A stretch of 64,000 nucleotides of DNA, from positions 868,001-932,000 of the forward strand of contig NZ_JABBGH010000003.1 of the NCBI RefSeq assembly GCF_012927305.1, written 5' to 3'. Below, in pieces: positions 7,881 through 17,375 of the stretch. Position numbers and translations under genes: made by a program. The notes under the pieces were generated by a model. That model saw nothing but the letters and a program-made list of their open reading frames with translations. It searched no databases and was not told where the DNA came from. The DNA is from Hymenobacter polaris. GTDB taxonomy: Bacteria > Bacteroidota > Bacteroidia > Cytophagales > Hymenobacteraceae. Position 1 is the first letter of the stretch. Each line of letters opens with the position of its first letter.

Positions 7881-9332
7881 ATGACGCCCGCGCCCACCGC
7901 TGCCCCTACGTCCACCGCGCCCGCTGCCAATCCGTTTGCGGTCGCTTTTGCCGCGCTGCGCGCCCGCGCGCCCGCCCTGCGGGCCGCGGACGTGGCCGCC
8001 CGGCGCCAGCGCCTGCGCCGCCTCGAAGCGTGGCTGCTAGCGCACCGCGCCGATGTGCAGCAGGTGCTGTACCAGGATTTTAAGAAGCCTGCGGCCGAAG
8101 TAGACCTCACCGAGCTGTGGCCCACGCTGACGGAGCTGCGCCACACCCGCCGCCACCTGCGGCGCTGGCTGGCCCGCCGCCGGGTGGGCACCCCGCTAGC
8201 CTTGCTGGGCACCCGCAGCTGGGTGCAGCTCGAACCCAAGGGCGTGGTGCTCATCATTGCCCCCTGGAACTATCCCTTCTACCTGGCCCTCGACCCGCTG
8301 GTATCGGCCCTAGCGGCTGGCAACGCGGTAGTCATCAAGCCCGCCGAGCAAACCCCGGCCACCTCGGCCCTGCTGCGGCGCCTGGCCGAAGCCCTGTTCC
8401 AGCCCGACGAGGTGCTGGTGGTGGAAGGCGGCCAGGCCGAGGCCACGGCCCTGCTGGCGCTGCCCTGGGACCATATTTTCTTCACCGGCTCGCCGGCCGT
8501 GGGCAAGGTGGTGATGCGCGCCGCCGCCGAGCACCTCAGCGGCCTCACGCTGGAGCTGGGCGGCAAGAGCCCCGCCATTGTAGACGACACCGCCAACCTG
8601 CGCGACACGGCCGAGAAGCTGGTCTGGGGCAAGTTTCTGAACGCCGGCCAAACCTGCGTGGCGCCCGACTACGTGCTGGTGCAGGCCAGCGTGCGCGACG
8701 CGCTGGTGCAGGCCCTGCGCGCCGCCATCCAGCAGCTGTACAACGCCGACCGGCAGGGCATAGCGCAGTCGCCCGCGCTGGCCCGCATCGTCAACGCTCG
8801 GCACTTTGCCCGCCTGGCCGGCCTGCTGGCCGATGCCCAGGCCCGCGGCGCCACCGTGGCCCTAGGGGGCCGCGCCGATGCCAGCCAGCTTTACCTCGAG
8901 CCCACCATCCTCACCGACGTGCCCGCCGGGGCCACCGTGCTGGAGGAGGAGATATTTGGGCCGCTGCTGCCCGTGCTCCCGTTCAATACGCTGCCCGACG
9001 CCGTGGCCTACGTCAACGCCCGCCCCAAGCCGCTGGCCCAGTACGTGTTCAGCACCAGCTCCGCCAACCAGCGCTACCTGCTGGCGGCCGTAGCAGCCGG
9101 CGGCGCGGCCGTCAACGAAACCATTATCCAGCTGGCGCACCCCGATTTGCCCTTCGGCGGCGTGGGCAACAGCGGCCTGGGTAAGGCCCATGGCTACGCC
9201 GGCCTGCTGGCCTTCAGCAACGAGAAAGCGGTGCTACAGCAGCGCGTGGGCTTCACCGGCATCAAGCCCTTTTACCCGCCTTACACCCCTAGGGTGCGCC
9301 GGCTGCTGGACCTGTTGCTCCGGTATTTGTAG
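7881..9332 (+). CDS. Aldehyde dehydrogenase, ALDH3-like
   Basis: 483 residues. Hallmarks: APWNYPFYL, KPAEQTP, FTGSPAVGK, LELGGKSPAIV with the general-base Glu, NAGQTCVAPDY with the nucleophile Cys259, and EEEIFGPLLPV. It is shorter than the 490-500 residue ALDH2 type and lacks a targeting sequence. The C-terminus ends with a hydrophobic RRLLDLLLRYL stretch like the membrane-anchoring tail of fatty aldehyde dehydrogenases (ALDH3A2 type), so oxidation of medium/long-chain aldehydes to acids with NAD(P)+ is the best inference. No operon partner is visible: next gene is convergent. Confidence 0.9.
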   Translation: MTPAPTAAPTSTAPAANPFAVAFAALRARAPALRAADVAARRQRLRRLEAWLLAHRADVQQVLYQDFKKPAAEVDLTELWPTLTELRHTRRHLRRWLARRRVGTPLALLGTRSWVQLEPKGVVLIIAPWNYPFYLALDPLVSALAAGNAVVIKPAEQTPATSALLRRLAEALFQPDEVLVVEGGQAEATALLALPWDHIFFTGSPAVGKVVMRAAAEHLSGLTLELGGKSPAIVDDTANLRDTAEKLVWGKFLNAGQTCVAPDYVLVQASVRDALVQALRAAIQQLYNADRQGIAQSPALARIVNARHFARLAGLLADAQARGATVALGGRADASQLYLEPTILTDVPAGATVLEEEIFGPLLPVLPFNTLPDAVAYVNARPKPLAQYVFSTSSANQRYLLAAVAAGGAAVNETIIQLAHPDLPFGGVGNSGLGKAHGYAGLLAFSNEKAVLQQRVGFTGIKPFYPPYTPRVRRLLDLLLRYL

Positions 9333-9379
9333 TAGATGGCGCAAGTAGCCGTCCCTAGTTTCTGGTTAGTGCGCTACCC

Positions 9380-9805
9380 TTAGCGGCGCTGCATCTCGGC
9401 CTGAATCTGGGGGCGCTTGGCTTGCAGCTCTTTGTATTTGGCAGTCCCCAGCACCTGGCGCAGCTTGCCCTCGGAGGCGGTATTGATGCGGGTGAGGGCG
9501 GCGGTTAGCTCCGGCGACTGGGCGGGGTGCTGCTGGCGGGCGGCGTTCACCTCGGCCACGGTTTCGCTCAGTATCTGGCGCACCTTGCCCGTTTGGTCGG
9601 GTTGCAGCTTCAGCACGTCGGCCATCACGTCGGCTAGGTCGCGGGCGGCGGTGGGGGGTAGCGGCGCGGCGGGCGGCGGGGCCACGGCGGCGGGGGGCGG
9701 CTCGTGGCGGTGGCGGTGAAAAATGGAGCAGCCCGAGCCAGCCAGCGCCAGCAGCAGCAAGCCTAGGGCCGCCGGGCGGCGGAGTGAAAGAGAAGCGGTG
9801 TTCAT
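9380..9805 (-). CDS. Hypothetical lipoprotein with helical C-terminal domain
   Basis: 141 residues from ATG 9805. Signal peptide with LALAGSGC lipobox, then a His/Pro/Ala-rich low-complexity linker (HRHRHEPPPAA), then a helical domain containing LKLQPDQTGKVRQILSET and LRQVLGTAKYKELQ. The pattern L-x-L-x-x-x-Q-x-x-K/R recalls Spy/CpxP-like or LTXXQ periplasmic proteins, but the LTxxQ motif is not exact, so that is only a suggestion. Close to the next minus-strand gene upstream (9902-10255), possibly co-transcribed. Confidence 0.7.
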   Translation of the reverse strand: MNTASLSLRRPAALGLLLLALAGSGCSIFHRHRHEPPPAAVAPPPAAPLPPTAARDLADVMADVLKLQPDQTGKVRQILSETVAEVNAARQQHPAQSPELTAALTRINTASEGKLRQVLGTAKYKELQAKRPQIQAEMQRR

Positions 9806-9901
9806 GCGGGAAAGAAGCGGAAGAGTGCTTCTCCTACGCAAAAAGCTGGCGCAAGGTCAGGTTGGCGCGGTGGGCCTACTGGTGCGCCCGCGGCGGCGGG
9901 G

Positions 9902-10255
9902 CTACTGGCCGGCGGCCTGCTGGCGGCGCAGCTGGCGCTCTATCTTGGGCCAGCGGTGGGCTAGCTTGCGCTGCGCAAAAGCCCCCGGCGCCAGGCTGTC
10001 GAGTTGCCGCTGGGCGCGCGCCTCCAGGCTGTCGTAGACCGCCAGGCGAGCGCGGCCCCGCAGCTGGCGGCGGGCGGCTTCGTGGGCGCGCCGCTCCTGG
10101 CTCATGATGTGCCAGAGGCGTTGGCGCCGCGAGGCCCCCAGGCTATATAAAAAACCACTTACCCCGCCCCCGCAGCTGCCAAACACCAGCAGCGCCGCCA
10201 GGCCCAGCAGCAGCCACTGAGCAGTCGAAAAGGTAGTTAAACGCTTCACAGCCAT
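9902..10255 (-). CDS. Small membrane-anchored hypothetical protein
   Basis: 117 residues from ATG 10255. One N-terminal hydrophobic segment (WLLLGLAALLVFGSCGGG) is followed by a strongly basic helical region rich in Arg, Gln and Ala (RRQRLWHIMSQERRAHEAAR...). The Gly-Ser-Cys could be a lipobox, but the hydrophobic stretch reads as well as a membrane anchor. No family recognised. It lies 96 bp upstream of the 9380-9805 gene on the same strand. Confidence 0.55.
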   Translation of the reverse strand: MAVKRLTTFSTAQWLLLGLAALLVFGSCGGGVSGFLYSLGASRRQRLWHIMSQERRAHEAARRQLRGRARLAVYDSLEARAQRQLDSLAPGAFAQRKLAHRWPKIERQLRRQQAAGQ

Positions 10256-10390
10256 AAAAATAATCAATGCAGGGGGCAGTGGGCAGTAAAGGCGGGGCGG
10301 GCCCCCGCCCGTCGTTGCACGACGATGGAAGAACTGGCGCGACCACCGAACGGAGTCCCGCCCCTACGATACGCCAGTCTCGAAGCTGCC

Positions 10391-10975
10391 CTAGGCCGGC
10401 GGCAGGGGGCAAGCGGCCATGTGAGCGGCCAAGGCGGCGGGTGGCTGCTCGCCCAGGGCCAGTAGGGCCGCGTAGGGGTCGCCGGGCAGGTGCAGGAGTT
10501 GGGCAAAGGCGGGCTCCGTCTTCAGGCCGCGCTGCTTGAGGGCCCGCACGGCAGCGCGCCAGGGCTCACCCCCGGCGGCCAGCACCGCGTGCTCCACCAC
10601 TAGGTGCCGGTAGGCGTGCTGCTGGCGGGTGGGCAGGGCCTGCCCAAACACCTCGATGGGTGTGCCCGCGTGCCAGAAGCGCGCCACGGTGGCGGCCGGC
10701 CCGCGCACCCGGCCCGGTCCCAGCCAGAAGCCTGGCAGCTGGCTGTAGTGCGCCCGCAGCCGCTGCGCAAACGCCGGCTGCGCGGCCGGCGCTACTTCGC
10801 AAATAATATCCAAGTCGCTCTCAGGCAGGTCGATGCCCAGCGGCACGGTGCCGGCCAGCACCGGGTCGAAGCCGCGCAGCACCTGCCACACCCCTAGGGC
10901 CCGTAGCGTGGCCAAGGCCTGGCGCTGCCGCGCAGTGCCAGCCAGCAGGTAAGCAGGGTCGTGCCAGTTGGGCAT
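10391..10975 (-). CDS. DUF4269 family nucleotidyltransferase-like protein
   Basis: 194 residues from ATG 10975. The segment AGTVPLGIDLPESDLDIIC (about 41-59) is the family signature: GTxPLGIDxxxSDLDI with two aspartates, as in Pol-beta-fold nucleotidyltransferases. Later WHAGTPIEVFGQALPTRQQ supplies the third conserved acidic strand. Enzymatic target unknown. I took this start because the family begins shortly before this point and the upstream sequence (Pro/Leu-rich) overlaps the neighbouring GMC gene's control region. Confidence 0.8.
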   Translation of the reverse strand: MPNWHDPAYLLAGTARQRQALATLRALGVWQVLRGFDPVLAGTVPLGIDLPESDLDIICEVAPAAQPAFAQRLRAHYSQLPGFWLGPGRVRGPAATVARFWHAGTPIEVFGQALPTRQQHAYRHLVVEHAVLAAGGEPWRAAVRALKQRGLKTEPAFAQLLHLPGDPYAALLALGEQPPAALAAHMAACPLPPA

Positions 10976-11065
10976 AGGCAATGGTAAGGCTGAAGTAGGG
11001 TGCAGGTCGCCCTCGGCGCGCAAGAACAACTCATACACCGTTCCCGAAGCGGTGCCAGTCGCCCG

Positions 11066-13051
11066 CTACTTCAGCCCCTGGGCTAGGTAGTGTGCCAGGG
11101 CCATAATGGTGAGCATGGGATTGACGCCGCTGCACGCAGGGAAAGCCGAGCCATCGGCTACGTACAGGCCCGATACTTCTACGGTTTCGCCGCTGGGGCG
11201 CAGGGGGTGGGTGGCGGCCTGCCCCCCGAGGCGGCAGGTGCTCATCTGGTGGGCGCTGAAGAGGCCAAAGCGGCCCGGCTGCCAACTTAGGCGCGGCAGC
11301 TGCGCCAGCAGCTCGGGGTTTAGCAGGCGGCCGTTTTCGGCGCGCAGGGTGGGCAGCGTGCCGTGGGGCAGGTAAATGGTATGGGCCCCGGCGGCGGCGT
11401 GAATTTCGGCCGCCCCGCGCACCCCGGTTAGTAGGTGGGCGCGGTCGTAGGTCGAGAGCTGGTAGTCGATGAGCGGCGCGCCCTGCTTATCTACCCGTAC
11501 CCGGCCGCCGTCGCGGTCGCGAGTGAGCACAATGAACGAGCCCAGGTGGCTGGCCTGGTGCATGAGCGCGCGGTGCTGCTGGCCGCCCAGCCAGGGCAGC
11601 ACCGTGCTCAGCAGGCCGGGATGGGTGGGCGGCGTTTCGAGCTTCACCCCATAGTTGGAGCCGCCCAGGCGCGCCAAGTGGTCGTTGACGATGCTCATGC
11701 TGGGGCCGTGCCACGAGTGCATGGGCTGCGCGTAGCGCCCAGCCACAATCACGGTGGGGTGCAGGTGCAGGTGCTGCCCCAGGTGCGGGTGGCGCAGCCC
11801 CGAGCGCAGCAGCAACGCCGGCGTGTGCACGGCGCCCCCAGCCACCACCACGCGCTGGGCCCGCACCGTCACGGTTACTGCGAGGCCGCCGGCGGTGGTG
11901 TGCGTGGCGACGGCGCCAGTAGCCCGGCCGGCCGCCACCGTCACGCGCGCCACTTGGGTGCCCGGCAGCAGGCGGGCGCCGTGGGCGCAGGCCAGCGGCA
12001 GGTACGTGTTGAGCGTGCCCTGCTTGATGCCGTGCGCATCGCCCAGGCTCGAAAACCCTAGGCCCCGAAAGTGCCCTAGGCCCTCACCCAGCCCCCGCTC
12101 GTTGCGCGGAATGAGGTGGGTGGCCTGCCCCAGCCGGGCCGAACCATCGCGCAGGGCTTGGTTTTGGCCGTTGTGCTGGGCGTAGGCGGTGTTCACGCCC
12201 AGGGCCGCTGCCACGGCGTCGAGGCTGCGGGCAAAGTCGGGCCCCGCGAAAAAAGGCGCGTCGTGCTCGCGGGCCCACTCATCCAGGATGTAGTCGGGGG
12301 GGCGAAACGCGCCGGCCCAGTTGACGGTGGTGCCGCCCCCTAGGCACGAGCCGGCCAGTAGGCCCACGCCCCCATCCTGCGTGAGCAGGCTGGCCCGCGC
12401 CTCGTAGAGCTGGCTGAGCATATCGGCCTCGCGGCCGGTGAAGTCGGCGCCGTGCCGGTAGGGGCCTTTTTCGAGTACCAGCACGTCGTGCCCGGCGGCG
12501 GCCAGCTCGCCCGCCACCACGCCCCCGCCCGCGCCCGAGCCAATCACCAGCACGTCGCAGGTATAGGTTACGTCGGCGGTGGGGGCCAGCAGGTTGAGGT
12601 GCTGGGGGGCGGCCACCGGCGCCTGGTCGTCGGCCGGGGCGGGGCCGGGGTAGCCCAGGTCAGCCCAGGCCGGGTTGGGGCCGCCCGCGGCCGGGCTGTC
12701 GCCGTAGTACAGGAACAGGCACAGCTGCCGCAACGCGTGGAAGCCCTTGCGCAGCGGGGCCAGCCGCGAGGTGGCCCAGCTTTGCAGCAGCAGCTCGCGC
12801 TGGGCGGGCGCCAGCTCCGGAAACGCCCGCAGCGGCCCCCGCCAGGTGAAACCTGCCAGCGGCCGGCCCAGTAACTCAAGCAGGCGCTCGAACTCCGCCT
12901 GCGCCCCTAGGGGCTGGGCCCGGATGGTAGCCGCCAGCTTCTCAAAATCGATGAGCGCCGAGCCGGGCGGCAGGTGGTGGGGGCCGGGCGGCAGCAGGGT
13001 GTCGGCCACGGCGTGCAGCACGGCCAAGCGGGCGGGGGTGAGGGCAAACAT
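11066..13051 (-). CDS. GMC family FAD-dependent oxidoreductase
   Basis: 661 residues from ATG 13051. Residues 1-150 form an N-terminal helical domain similar in placement to gluconate dehydrogenase subunit 3-like regions. The FAD-binding motif VIGSGAGGGVVAGELAAAGH lies at 169-188, GSCLGGGTTVNWAG is the GMC signature, and the C-terminus holds HQMSTCRLGG and the GLYVADGSAFPACSGVNP segment with the conserved His/Asn region. The length and N-terminal domain fit long-chain alcohol oxidase/dehydrogenase-type GMC enzymes; the substrate is inferred only. No signal peptide. The longer frame start at 13183 adds low-complexity sequence and was rejected. Confidence 0.88.
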   Translation of the reverse strand: MFALTPARLAVLHAVADTLLPPGPHHLPPGSALIDFEKLAATIRAQPLGAQAEFERLLELLGRPLAGFTWRGPLRAFPELAPAQRELLLQSWATSRLAPLRKGFHALRQLCLFLYYGDSPAAGGPNPAWADLGYPGPAPADDQAPVAAPQHLNLLAPTADVTYTCDVLVIGSGAGGGVVAGELAAAGHDVLVLEKGPYRHGADFTGREADMLSQLYEARASLLTQDGGVGLLAGSCLGGGTTVNWAGAFRPPDYILDEWAREHDAPFFAGPDFARSLDAVAAALGVNTAYAQHNGQNQALRDGSARLGQATHLIPRNERGLGEGLGHFRGLGFSSLGDAHGIKQGTLNTYLPLACAHGARLLPGTQVARVTVAAGRATGAVATHTTAGGLAVTVTVRAQRVVVAGGAVHTPALLLRSGLRHPHLGQHLHLHPTVIVAGRYAQPMHSWHGPSMSIVNDHLARLGGSNYGVKLETPPTHPGLLSTVLPWLGGQQHRALMHQASHLGSFIVLTRDRDGGRVRVDKQGAPLIDYQLSTYDRAHLLTGVRGAAEIHAAAGAHTIYLPHGTLPTLRAENGRLLNPELLAQLPRLSWQPGRFGLFSAHQMSTCRLGGQAATHPLRPSGETVEVSGLYVADGSAFPACSGVNPMLTIMALAHYLAQGLK

Positions 13052-13335
13052 GCAGCAAAGGAAGGCGGGCGAGAAAGGTACAGAATTTTGGGCTAAGTAG
13101 TAGGCACGCCGAGTAGTTGTAGCTGCGGTGGGCAGGAAAGTGCGCGCCAGACTGCTCTGGCTGGGCCGGGCCAAGTGCCGCACCAGCCGGCGGTTGCTGG
13201 GCGGGTTGTAGGCTAGGCGGCTCTACCGGCCCGCCGGTGGGCTGCCTGGCTGGCGCGCCAGTTGCTGCTGCGCCCGCGCCCCGCCCAGGCGGCTGTGCCG
13301 TTCTTTGGGGGCCCATTTACCTATTCTTGCTGCCC

Positions 13336-13848
13336 ATGCCCGCCCTGCCCCGCTCGCCCGAAACCCTGCACCGCGTTCATTTTCAGGACTGCGACATGCT
13401 CGGGCACCTCAACAATGCCCGCTACCTCGACTACTTCCTGAATGCCCGCGAAGACCAGGTGGCCGAGCATTACGCCCTCAATATGGGCCAGCTGGCCCAG
13501 GACCAGCAGGCGGCCTGGGTGGTGACCAAGCACCAAATCAGCTACCTCAAGCCCGCCCGCCAGGGGGTGCTGGTGCGCATCCGAACCCAGATTGTGCACT
13601 TCGACAACTCGAACCTGGTGGTGGAGATGCAAATGCGCACCGCCGATGGCCAGCGCCTGCTGGCGCTGCTGTGGGCCGAGATGGTGTTTGTGCGCCTGCC
13701 CGCCGGCACCCGCCTCGACCACTCCGACGCCCTGATGGACCTGCTCGAACAACTCGACGAGCCCGACAGCGACTACAGCCCCGACGGCTTCGACGACCGG
13801 GTGAAGGCCCTGCGCCAGGAGCTGAAAAAGGCGCGCCGCGAGGCCTAG
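13336..13848 (+). CDS. Acyl-CoA thioesterase (4HBT hotdog family)
   Basis: 170 residues from ATG 13336. HFQDCDMLGHLNNARYLDYF is the 4-hydroxybenzoyl-CoA thioesterase/YbgC motif, with the catalytic Asp before the M-GH-NNA-Y stretch. A single hotdog domain of about 130 residues is followed by a charged tail. It would hydrolyse acyl-CoA thioesters in the cytoplasm. The DxMGHxNNxxY pattern is the diagnostic part. Confidence 0.88.
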   Translation: MPALPRSPETLHRVHFQDCDMLGHLNNARYLDYFLNAREDQVAEHYALNMGQLAQDQQAAWVVTKHQISYLKPARQGVLVRIRTQIVHFDNSNLVVEMQMRTADGQRLLALLWAEMVFVRLPAGTRLDHSDALMDLLEQLDEPDSDYSPDGFDDRVKALRQELKKARREA

Positions 13849-13996
13849 GGCCGGCTGCTTGACCGTAGCGTAGCCTAGGGCTCTGGGGGCCAGCGCGGCA
13901 GTTACCAGCCGCCCTGGCCGGACAAAACCCCACTCCCTGGCCGGCGTAAGAAGGAGCAAGCGATGGAACTCTCCGCCGCGCTACTCCTTTTCCACT

Positions 13997-14563
13997 ATGT
14001 CACTCTTTGGCAGCGATAAATTAACCGGCAAGCGCGTGGCCATCCTGGCCACCGACGGGTTTGAGCAAGTTGAACTAACCAAGCCCCAAAAATTCCTAAA
14101 GGACGAGGGCGCCCACGTGGACATTGTGTCCATCAAGGGCGGCAGCATCAAGGGCTGGGACATGACCGACTGGGGCGATAAGGTGGACGTGGACAAGACC
14201 ATTGACGAGGTGAAGGTGGAAGACTACGACGCCCTGGTGCTGCCCGGCGGCCAGATTAACCCCGACAAGCTGCGCCTCAATGCGCAGGTGGTCGATTTCG
14301 TGCGCGAGTTCGCTCACACCGGCAAGCCGGTGGCCGCCATCTGCCACGGCCCCTGGACGCTCATCGAGGCCGGCGTGGTGCAAGGCCGGCACATGACCAG
14401 CTGGCCCAGCCTCAAAACCGACCTGCGCAACGCTGGCGCCGAGTGGCAGGACTCGGAAGTGGTGGTGGACGGCAACTTCATCACCAGCCGCAAGCCCGAC
14501 GATATTCCGGCCTTCAACCAAAAAATTGAGGAGCTGCTGCTGGAAGAGAAAGTGAGCGCCTAG
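13997..14563 (+). CDS. DJ-1/PfpI family protein (type 1 glutamine amidotransferase-like)
   Basis: 188 residues. Begins with KRVAILATDGFEQVELTKP, where E24 matches the conserved acidic residue of the family, has LVLPGGQINPD, and carries the nucleophile elbow AAICHGPW with C116-H117. The architecture is that of PfpI/YhbO (Hsp31-like) proteins, implicated in protein or small-molecule deglycation and stress survival; actual activity is debated in the literature. A 34-residue insertion-free alignment to YhbO is expected. Single gene, followed by a large palindromic repeat. Confidence 0.9.
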   Translation: MSLFGSDKLTGKRVAILATDGFEQVELTKPQKFLKDEGAHVDIVSIKGGSIKGWDMTDWGDKVDVDKTIDEVKVEDYDALVLPGGQINPDKLRLNAQVVDFVREFAHTGKPVAAICHGPWTLIEAGVVQGRHMTSWPSLKTDLRNAGAEWQDSEVVVDGNFITSRKPDDIPAFNQKIEELLLEEKVSA

Positions 14564-14582
14564 GGCGCTTTCAAGCAGATAA

Positions 14583-14715
14583 GCAAAATAAGCAGGCGGT
14601 GTCATGCTGAGCTTGCCGAAGCATCTCTGCCGCGTAACTAACTCCAAACGTTGGGTTTACTTACGCGGCAGAGATGCTTCGGCAAGCTCAGCATGATACC
14701 GCCTGCTTGTTTTGC
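14583..14715. repeat. Large intergenic palindrome, copy 2
   Basis: Outer arms GCAAAATAAGCAGGCGGT and ACCGCCTGCTTGTTTTGC (one mismatch), core TCATGCTGAGCTTGCCGAAG then CATCTCTGCCGCGTAA, and a loop with ACTAACTCCAAACGTTG. The loop closely resembles that of copy 6 (32926-33026). Lies between converging genes. Confidence 0.9.
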
Positions 14716-14735
14716 TTCCAGGCGGCCCTAGGCCC

Positions 14736-15230
14736 CTAGAAATACCGCAGCACCACCCACATGGCGGCGTCGAACACCAGCAGGAAAGCGCCTTGCAACT
14801 GGATGGAGCGGCCGAAGCCGTAGAGGCGCTCGGGGCGGCGGGCGGCGGGCGCGGCGGCGCGGCGCAGCAGCCACAGCGCCACCAGCAGGTAGCCCACGTC
14901 GAGCACCGCGTTCACCAGAAAAATGCGCTCGGTCAGCAGCTGCGAGTCGAGGGCGGCGGCGGGGGTGAAGCCCAGCGGCGGCTGGCCGGGGTGGCTGCGC
15001 AAAATGCCCAGGGCTGCCAGCACGGCGTTTACGAAGCCCCAGCCGCAGTTCATGAGGTGGAAGTGGTGGTGCCACTCGCGGGCGTCGGTGCGCGGCAGCG
15101 AGTAGCCACTCAGCAAGAGATTGAGCACGGCCCAGACCCCGAGCACGCTTAGGCCGCGGCCCAGGAGCAGCTCTTGGTGCTGGTAGGCGGCCAGCCAGGC
15201 CGGCCCGGCCAGTAGCGTAGTAAGCAGCAT
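14736..15230 (-). CDS. Hypothetical four-helix membrane protein
   Basis: 164 residues from ATG 15230. Four hydrophobic segments are visible: around LLTTLLAGPAWLAAY, GLSVLGVWAVLNLLLSGY, CGWGFVNAVLAALGIL and VNAVLDVGYLLVALWLL; the C-terminus is QGAFLLVFDAAMWVVL. A conserved-looking EWHHHFHLMNCGWG sits between helices 2 and 3 and could bind a metal or heme. Family not recognised. Transcribed away from tRNA-Val. Confidence 0.7.
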   Translation of the reverse strand: MLLTTLLAGPAWLAAYQHQELLLGRGLSVLGVWAVLNLLLSGYSLPRTDAREWHHHFHLMNCGWGFVNAVLAALGILRSHPGQPPLGFTPAAALDSQLLTERIFLVNAVLDVGYLLVALWLLRRAAAPAARRPERLYGFGRSIQLQGAFLLVFDAAMWVVLRYF

Positions 15231-15296
15231 AGGCGCAAGGTAAGGCCGCGCGCCCACCCCTAGGCCTCCCGCGCGGGCCAAACCGCCGCCAGTGCC

Positions 15297-15304
15297 TACT
15301 TTTG
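15297..15304 (+). promoter_or_regulatory. Bacteroidota -7 box for tRNA-Val
   Basis: TACTTTTG matches the TAnnTTTG consensus recognised by the Bacteroidota primary sigma factor and lies 12 bases before the mature tRNA 5' end. No clear -33 TTG at ideal distance. Confidence 0.7.
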
Positions 15305-15316
15305 CAGTCAACCCCT

Positions 15317-15390
<74 letters not shown>

Positions 15391-15392
15391 CT

Positions 15393-15427
15393 AAAGCCCC
15401 TCTAGGAGTATGCTAGAGGGGCTTTTT
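15393..15427 (+). terminator. Terminator after tRNA-Val
   Basis: AAAGCCCCTCTAG, seven-base loop, CTAGAGGGGC and TTTTT. Confidence 0.9.
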
Positions 15428-15651
15428 AATTGCATGCACCCGATTATCATGCTATGAACTCGTTTTATGGTATGTCTGCCAGTGGACCTATTTATTTAAT
15501 GGCTAGCTCAATAAGTATTATCAAATACCTCATTTAATGCTTTAAAGAGAGCTATGTGAAAATTTGCCCTGGGTATCACATTCGGATTGGTATCTTTTTA
15601 CAATATTGCCTGCTAGTTTTCTACATTCATAATAACTCCACATTCATCAAT

Positions 15652-17322
15652 ATGGAATTAAGGAGCATTCGAATTAGAAATTTTCGTAGTGTTGAACAAG
15701 AGCAATATTTGCTCTTTTCCAATGGCACAACGATTGTTGGCCCTAATAGCAGTGGCAAAACTAATATTTTAAAAGCAGTGAAAATGTTATTCACAGGCTT
15801 TGATAATATATTGAAATACAATAGAGTAGATGATTTGACTTTTGGTCAAGAAAAGAATAAAACAAGTATAACGGCCCAATTTGATGGTAATCCAGATGGA
15901 ATAGACAAGAACCTTTATAGTTTACTTGACGAGTTGCATAAATTACAAGGCACAATTCGCAACGGAAATTTATTCAGTTTGAGCCTATATTTTACAGATA
16001 CTAGTACGCCAGTATATAACATATTTCCAAATGTTAAAAGACCTAATGATTTAGGAAAGGCAAAAATATATTCTAGGGTTCACAGACAATTAGTAACTCA
16101 ACTTATAGAATCCTTTTCTATATATTATGTCCCAGCAGCAAAAAGTATCAGACAGCTTTATGAAGATTTACTAGCTCCTCTTTTGCGAAAAATAACCGCA
16201 GATGCTTTGTCTTCACATATTCCTGATGTTGCATCAAAAATAAGTGACGTTTCGAATAGACTAAATGAGCAATTAGAACTTGCTGGATTAAGTAATTTAA
16301 AAGCATCTTTTATTATTCCGGAAAATTCGTTAGAAAGTTTCTTTACAAATTTTGATTTTGTTCTTGAGGACCCAGCTAAAACTCCTATATATGAAAAAGG
16401 GATGGGTATACAATCAACAGCATTAATTGCATCATTTCTATGGATTACGCAAGAAATGAAGAGGCAAGCTAAAAATGTTATATGGTTGCTTGAAGAACCA
16501 GAATCATATTTGCATCCAGAACTTTCGGTATCATGCTTAAGAATATTATCCGAATTAGAAAAGGAATCACTAGTTATTAAAACTACACATTCGCTGAGTT
16601 TTGTGCCTCAAGACCCAGATAGAATAAAAGGAGTCACAATCAATTCTGTCGGTCGAACGGAAGTTTCTTCTTACAGGACATATGTAGAAGCGACAAGCAG
16701 CTTAAGAAGAAATTTAGGTGTACGATTTAGCGATTTTTATAATTTAGGACAGTATAACGTAATGGTAGAAGGGCCTAGTGACAGGGAGATATTTAATTGG
16801 TTTTTATCAATAGCCCCTGTTGAAAAGTATTCTTGGCCTTTACTGCGTCAAGCACAATTTCTAGATTATGGGGGTGTTAAGTTTTTAAGTGGATTTTTAA
16901 GAGCTACATATCAATTTGTAAGCAAAGAAAGGTCTTGTGTTGCAGTCTTCGATGGTGATGATGCCGGCACTAAAGAGTATAAGGATTTACAAGGATATTT
17001 TGGACAGATTAAGATTCCATTCCAGGCAAATAATGAATTCATTGTTGTTAGAAATAGATTCCCTATTGAAGGTTTATTTCCTGATGATTGGATTAAAGAT
17101 GCTGCGCACGAACATCAAAATTGGTTTAAAAGCTTCACAGTAGATGCTTCGGATGAGTTAGCCCCTTTTGATGTCCACGACAATCATAAAAACCAATTGC
17201 AAAATGCGCTAATGCAACGAGTTAAGGAGGAGCAGAATTTTAATTGGGCTAAAAGATTTTTGGACGTCTGCAATGCTATTGACTCAGCTCTGAGTCATCA
17301 AGACAGAAAACTTCATCCATAA
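15652..17322 (+). CDS. OLD-family ATPase/TOPRIM nuclease
   Basis: 556 residues from ATG 15652. The N-terminal ABC-type ATPase starts ELRSIRIRNFRS, with Walker A GPNSSGKT at 30-37 and a Walker B/D-loop WLLEEPESYLHPE around 278-290. The C-terminal TOPRIM domain has VEGPSD (E373) and FDGDDAG (D434, D436), the metal-binding residues for DNA cleavage. This is the overcoming-lysogenization-defect architecture shared by P2 Old and Gabija GajA. No UvrD-like helicase (GajB) or other partner follows, so it is called a lone OLD nuclease, possibly anti-phage. The gene and its flanks are AT-rich and directly follow tRNA-Val, indicating horizontal acquisition. Confidence 0.88.
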   Translation: MELRSIRIRNFRSVEQEQYLLFSNGTTIVGPNSSGKTNILKAVKMLFTGFDNILKYNRVDDLTFGQEKNKTSITAQFDGNPDGIDKNLYSLLDELHKLQGTIRNGNLFSLSLYFTDTSTPVYNIFPNVKRPNDLGKAKIYSRVHRQLVTQLIESFSIYYVPAAKSIRQLYEDLLAPLLRKITADALSSHIPDVASKISDVSNRLNEQLELAGLSNLKASFIIPENSLESFFTNFDFVLEDPAKTPIYEKGMGIQSTALIASFLWITQEMKRQAKNVIWLLEEPESYLHPELSVSCLRILSELEKESLVIKTTHSLSFVPQDPDRIKGVTINSVGRTEVSSYRTYVEATSSLRRNLGVRFSDFYNLGQYNVMVEGPSDREIFNWFLSIAPVEKYSWPLLRQAQFLDYGGVKFLSGFLRATYQFVSKERSCVAVFDGDDAGTKEYKDLQGYFGQIKIPFQANNEFIVVRNRFPIEGLFPDDWIKDAAHEHQNWFKSFTVDASDELAPFDVHDNHKNQLQNALMQRVKEEQNFNWAKRFLDVCNAIDSALSHQDRKLHP

Positions 17323-17375
17323 TTAGATAAGATAAATAATTGAAAGGTCACTATATCTGCAGATGGGTGGCCTTT

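Noticed and set aside
8117..9184. 355-residue frame overlapping the aldehyde dehydrogenase
   Set aside because: Shadow of the ALDH gene in another frame; no domain and biased composition.
15652..17322. Gabija (GajA) system
   Set aside because: The OLD-type protein fits GajA in fold, but no UvrD-like helicase gene follows; the next reading frames are a fragment and tiny ORFs.
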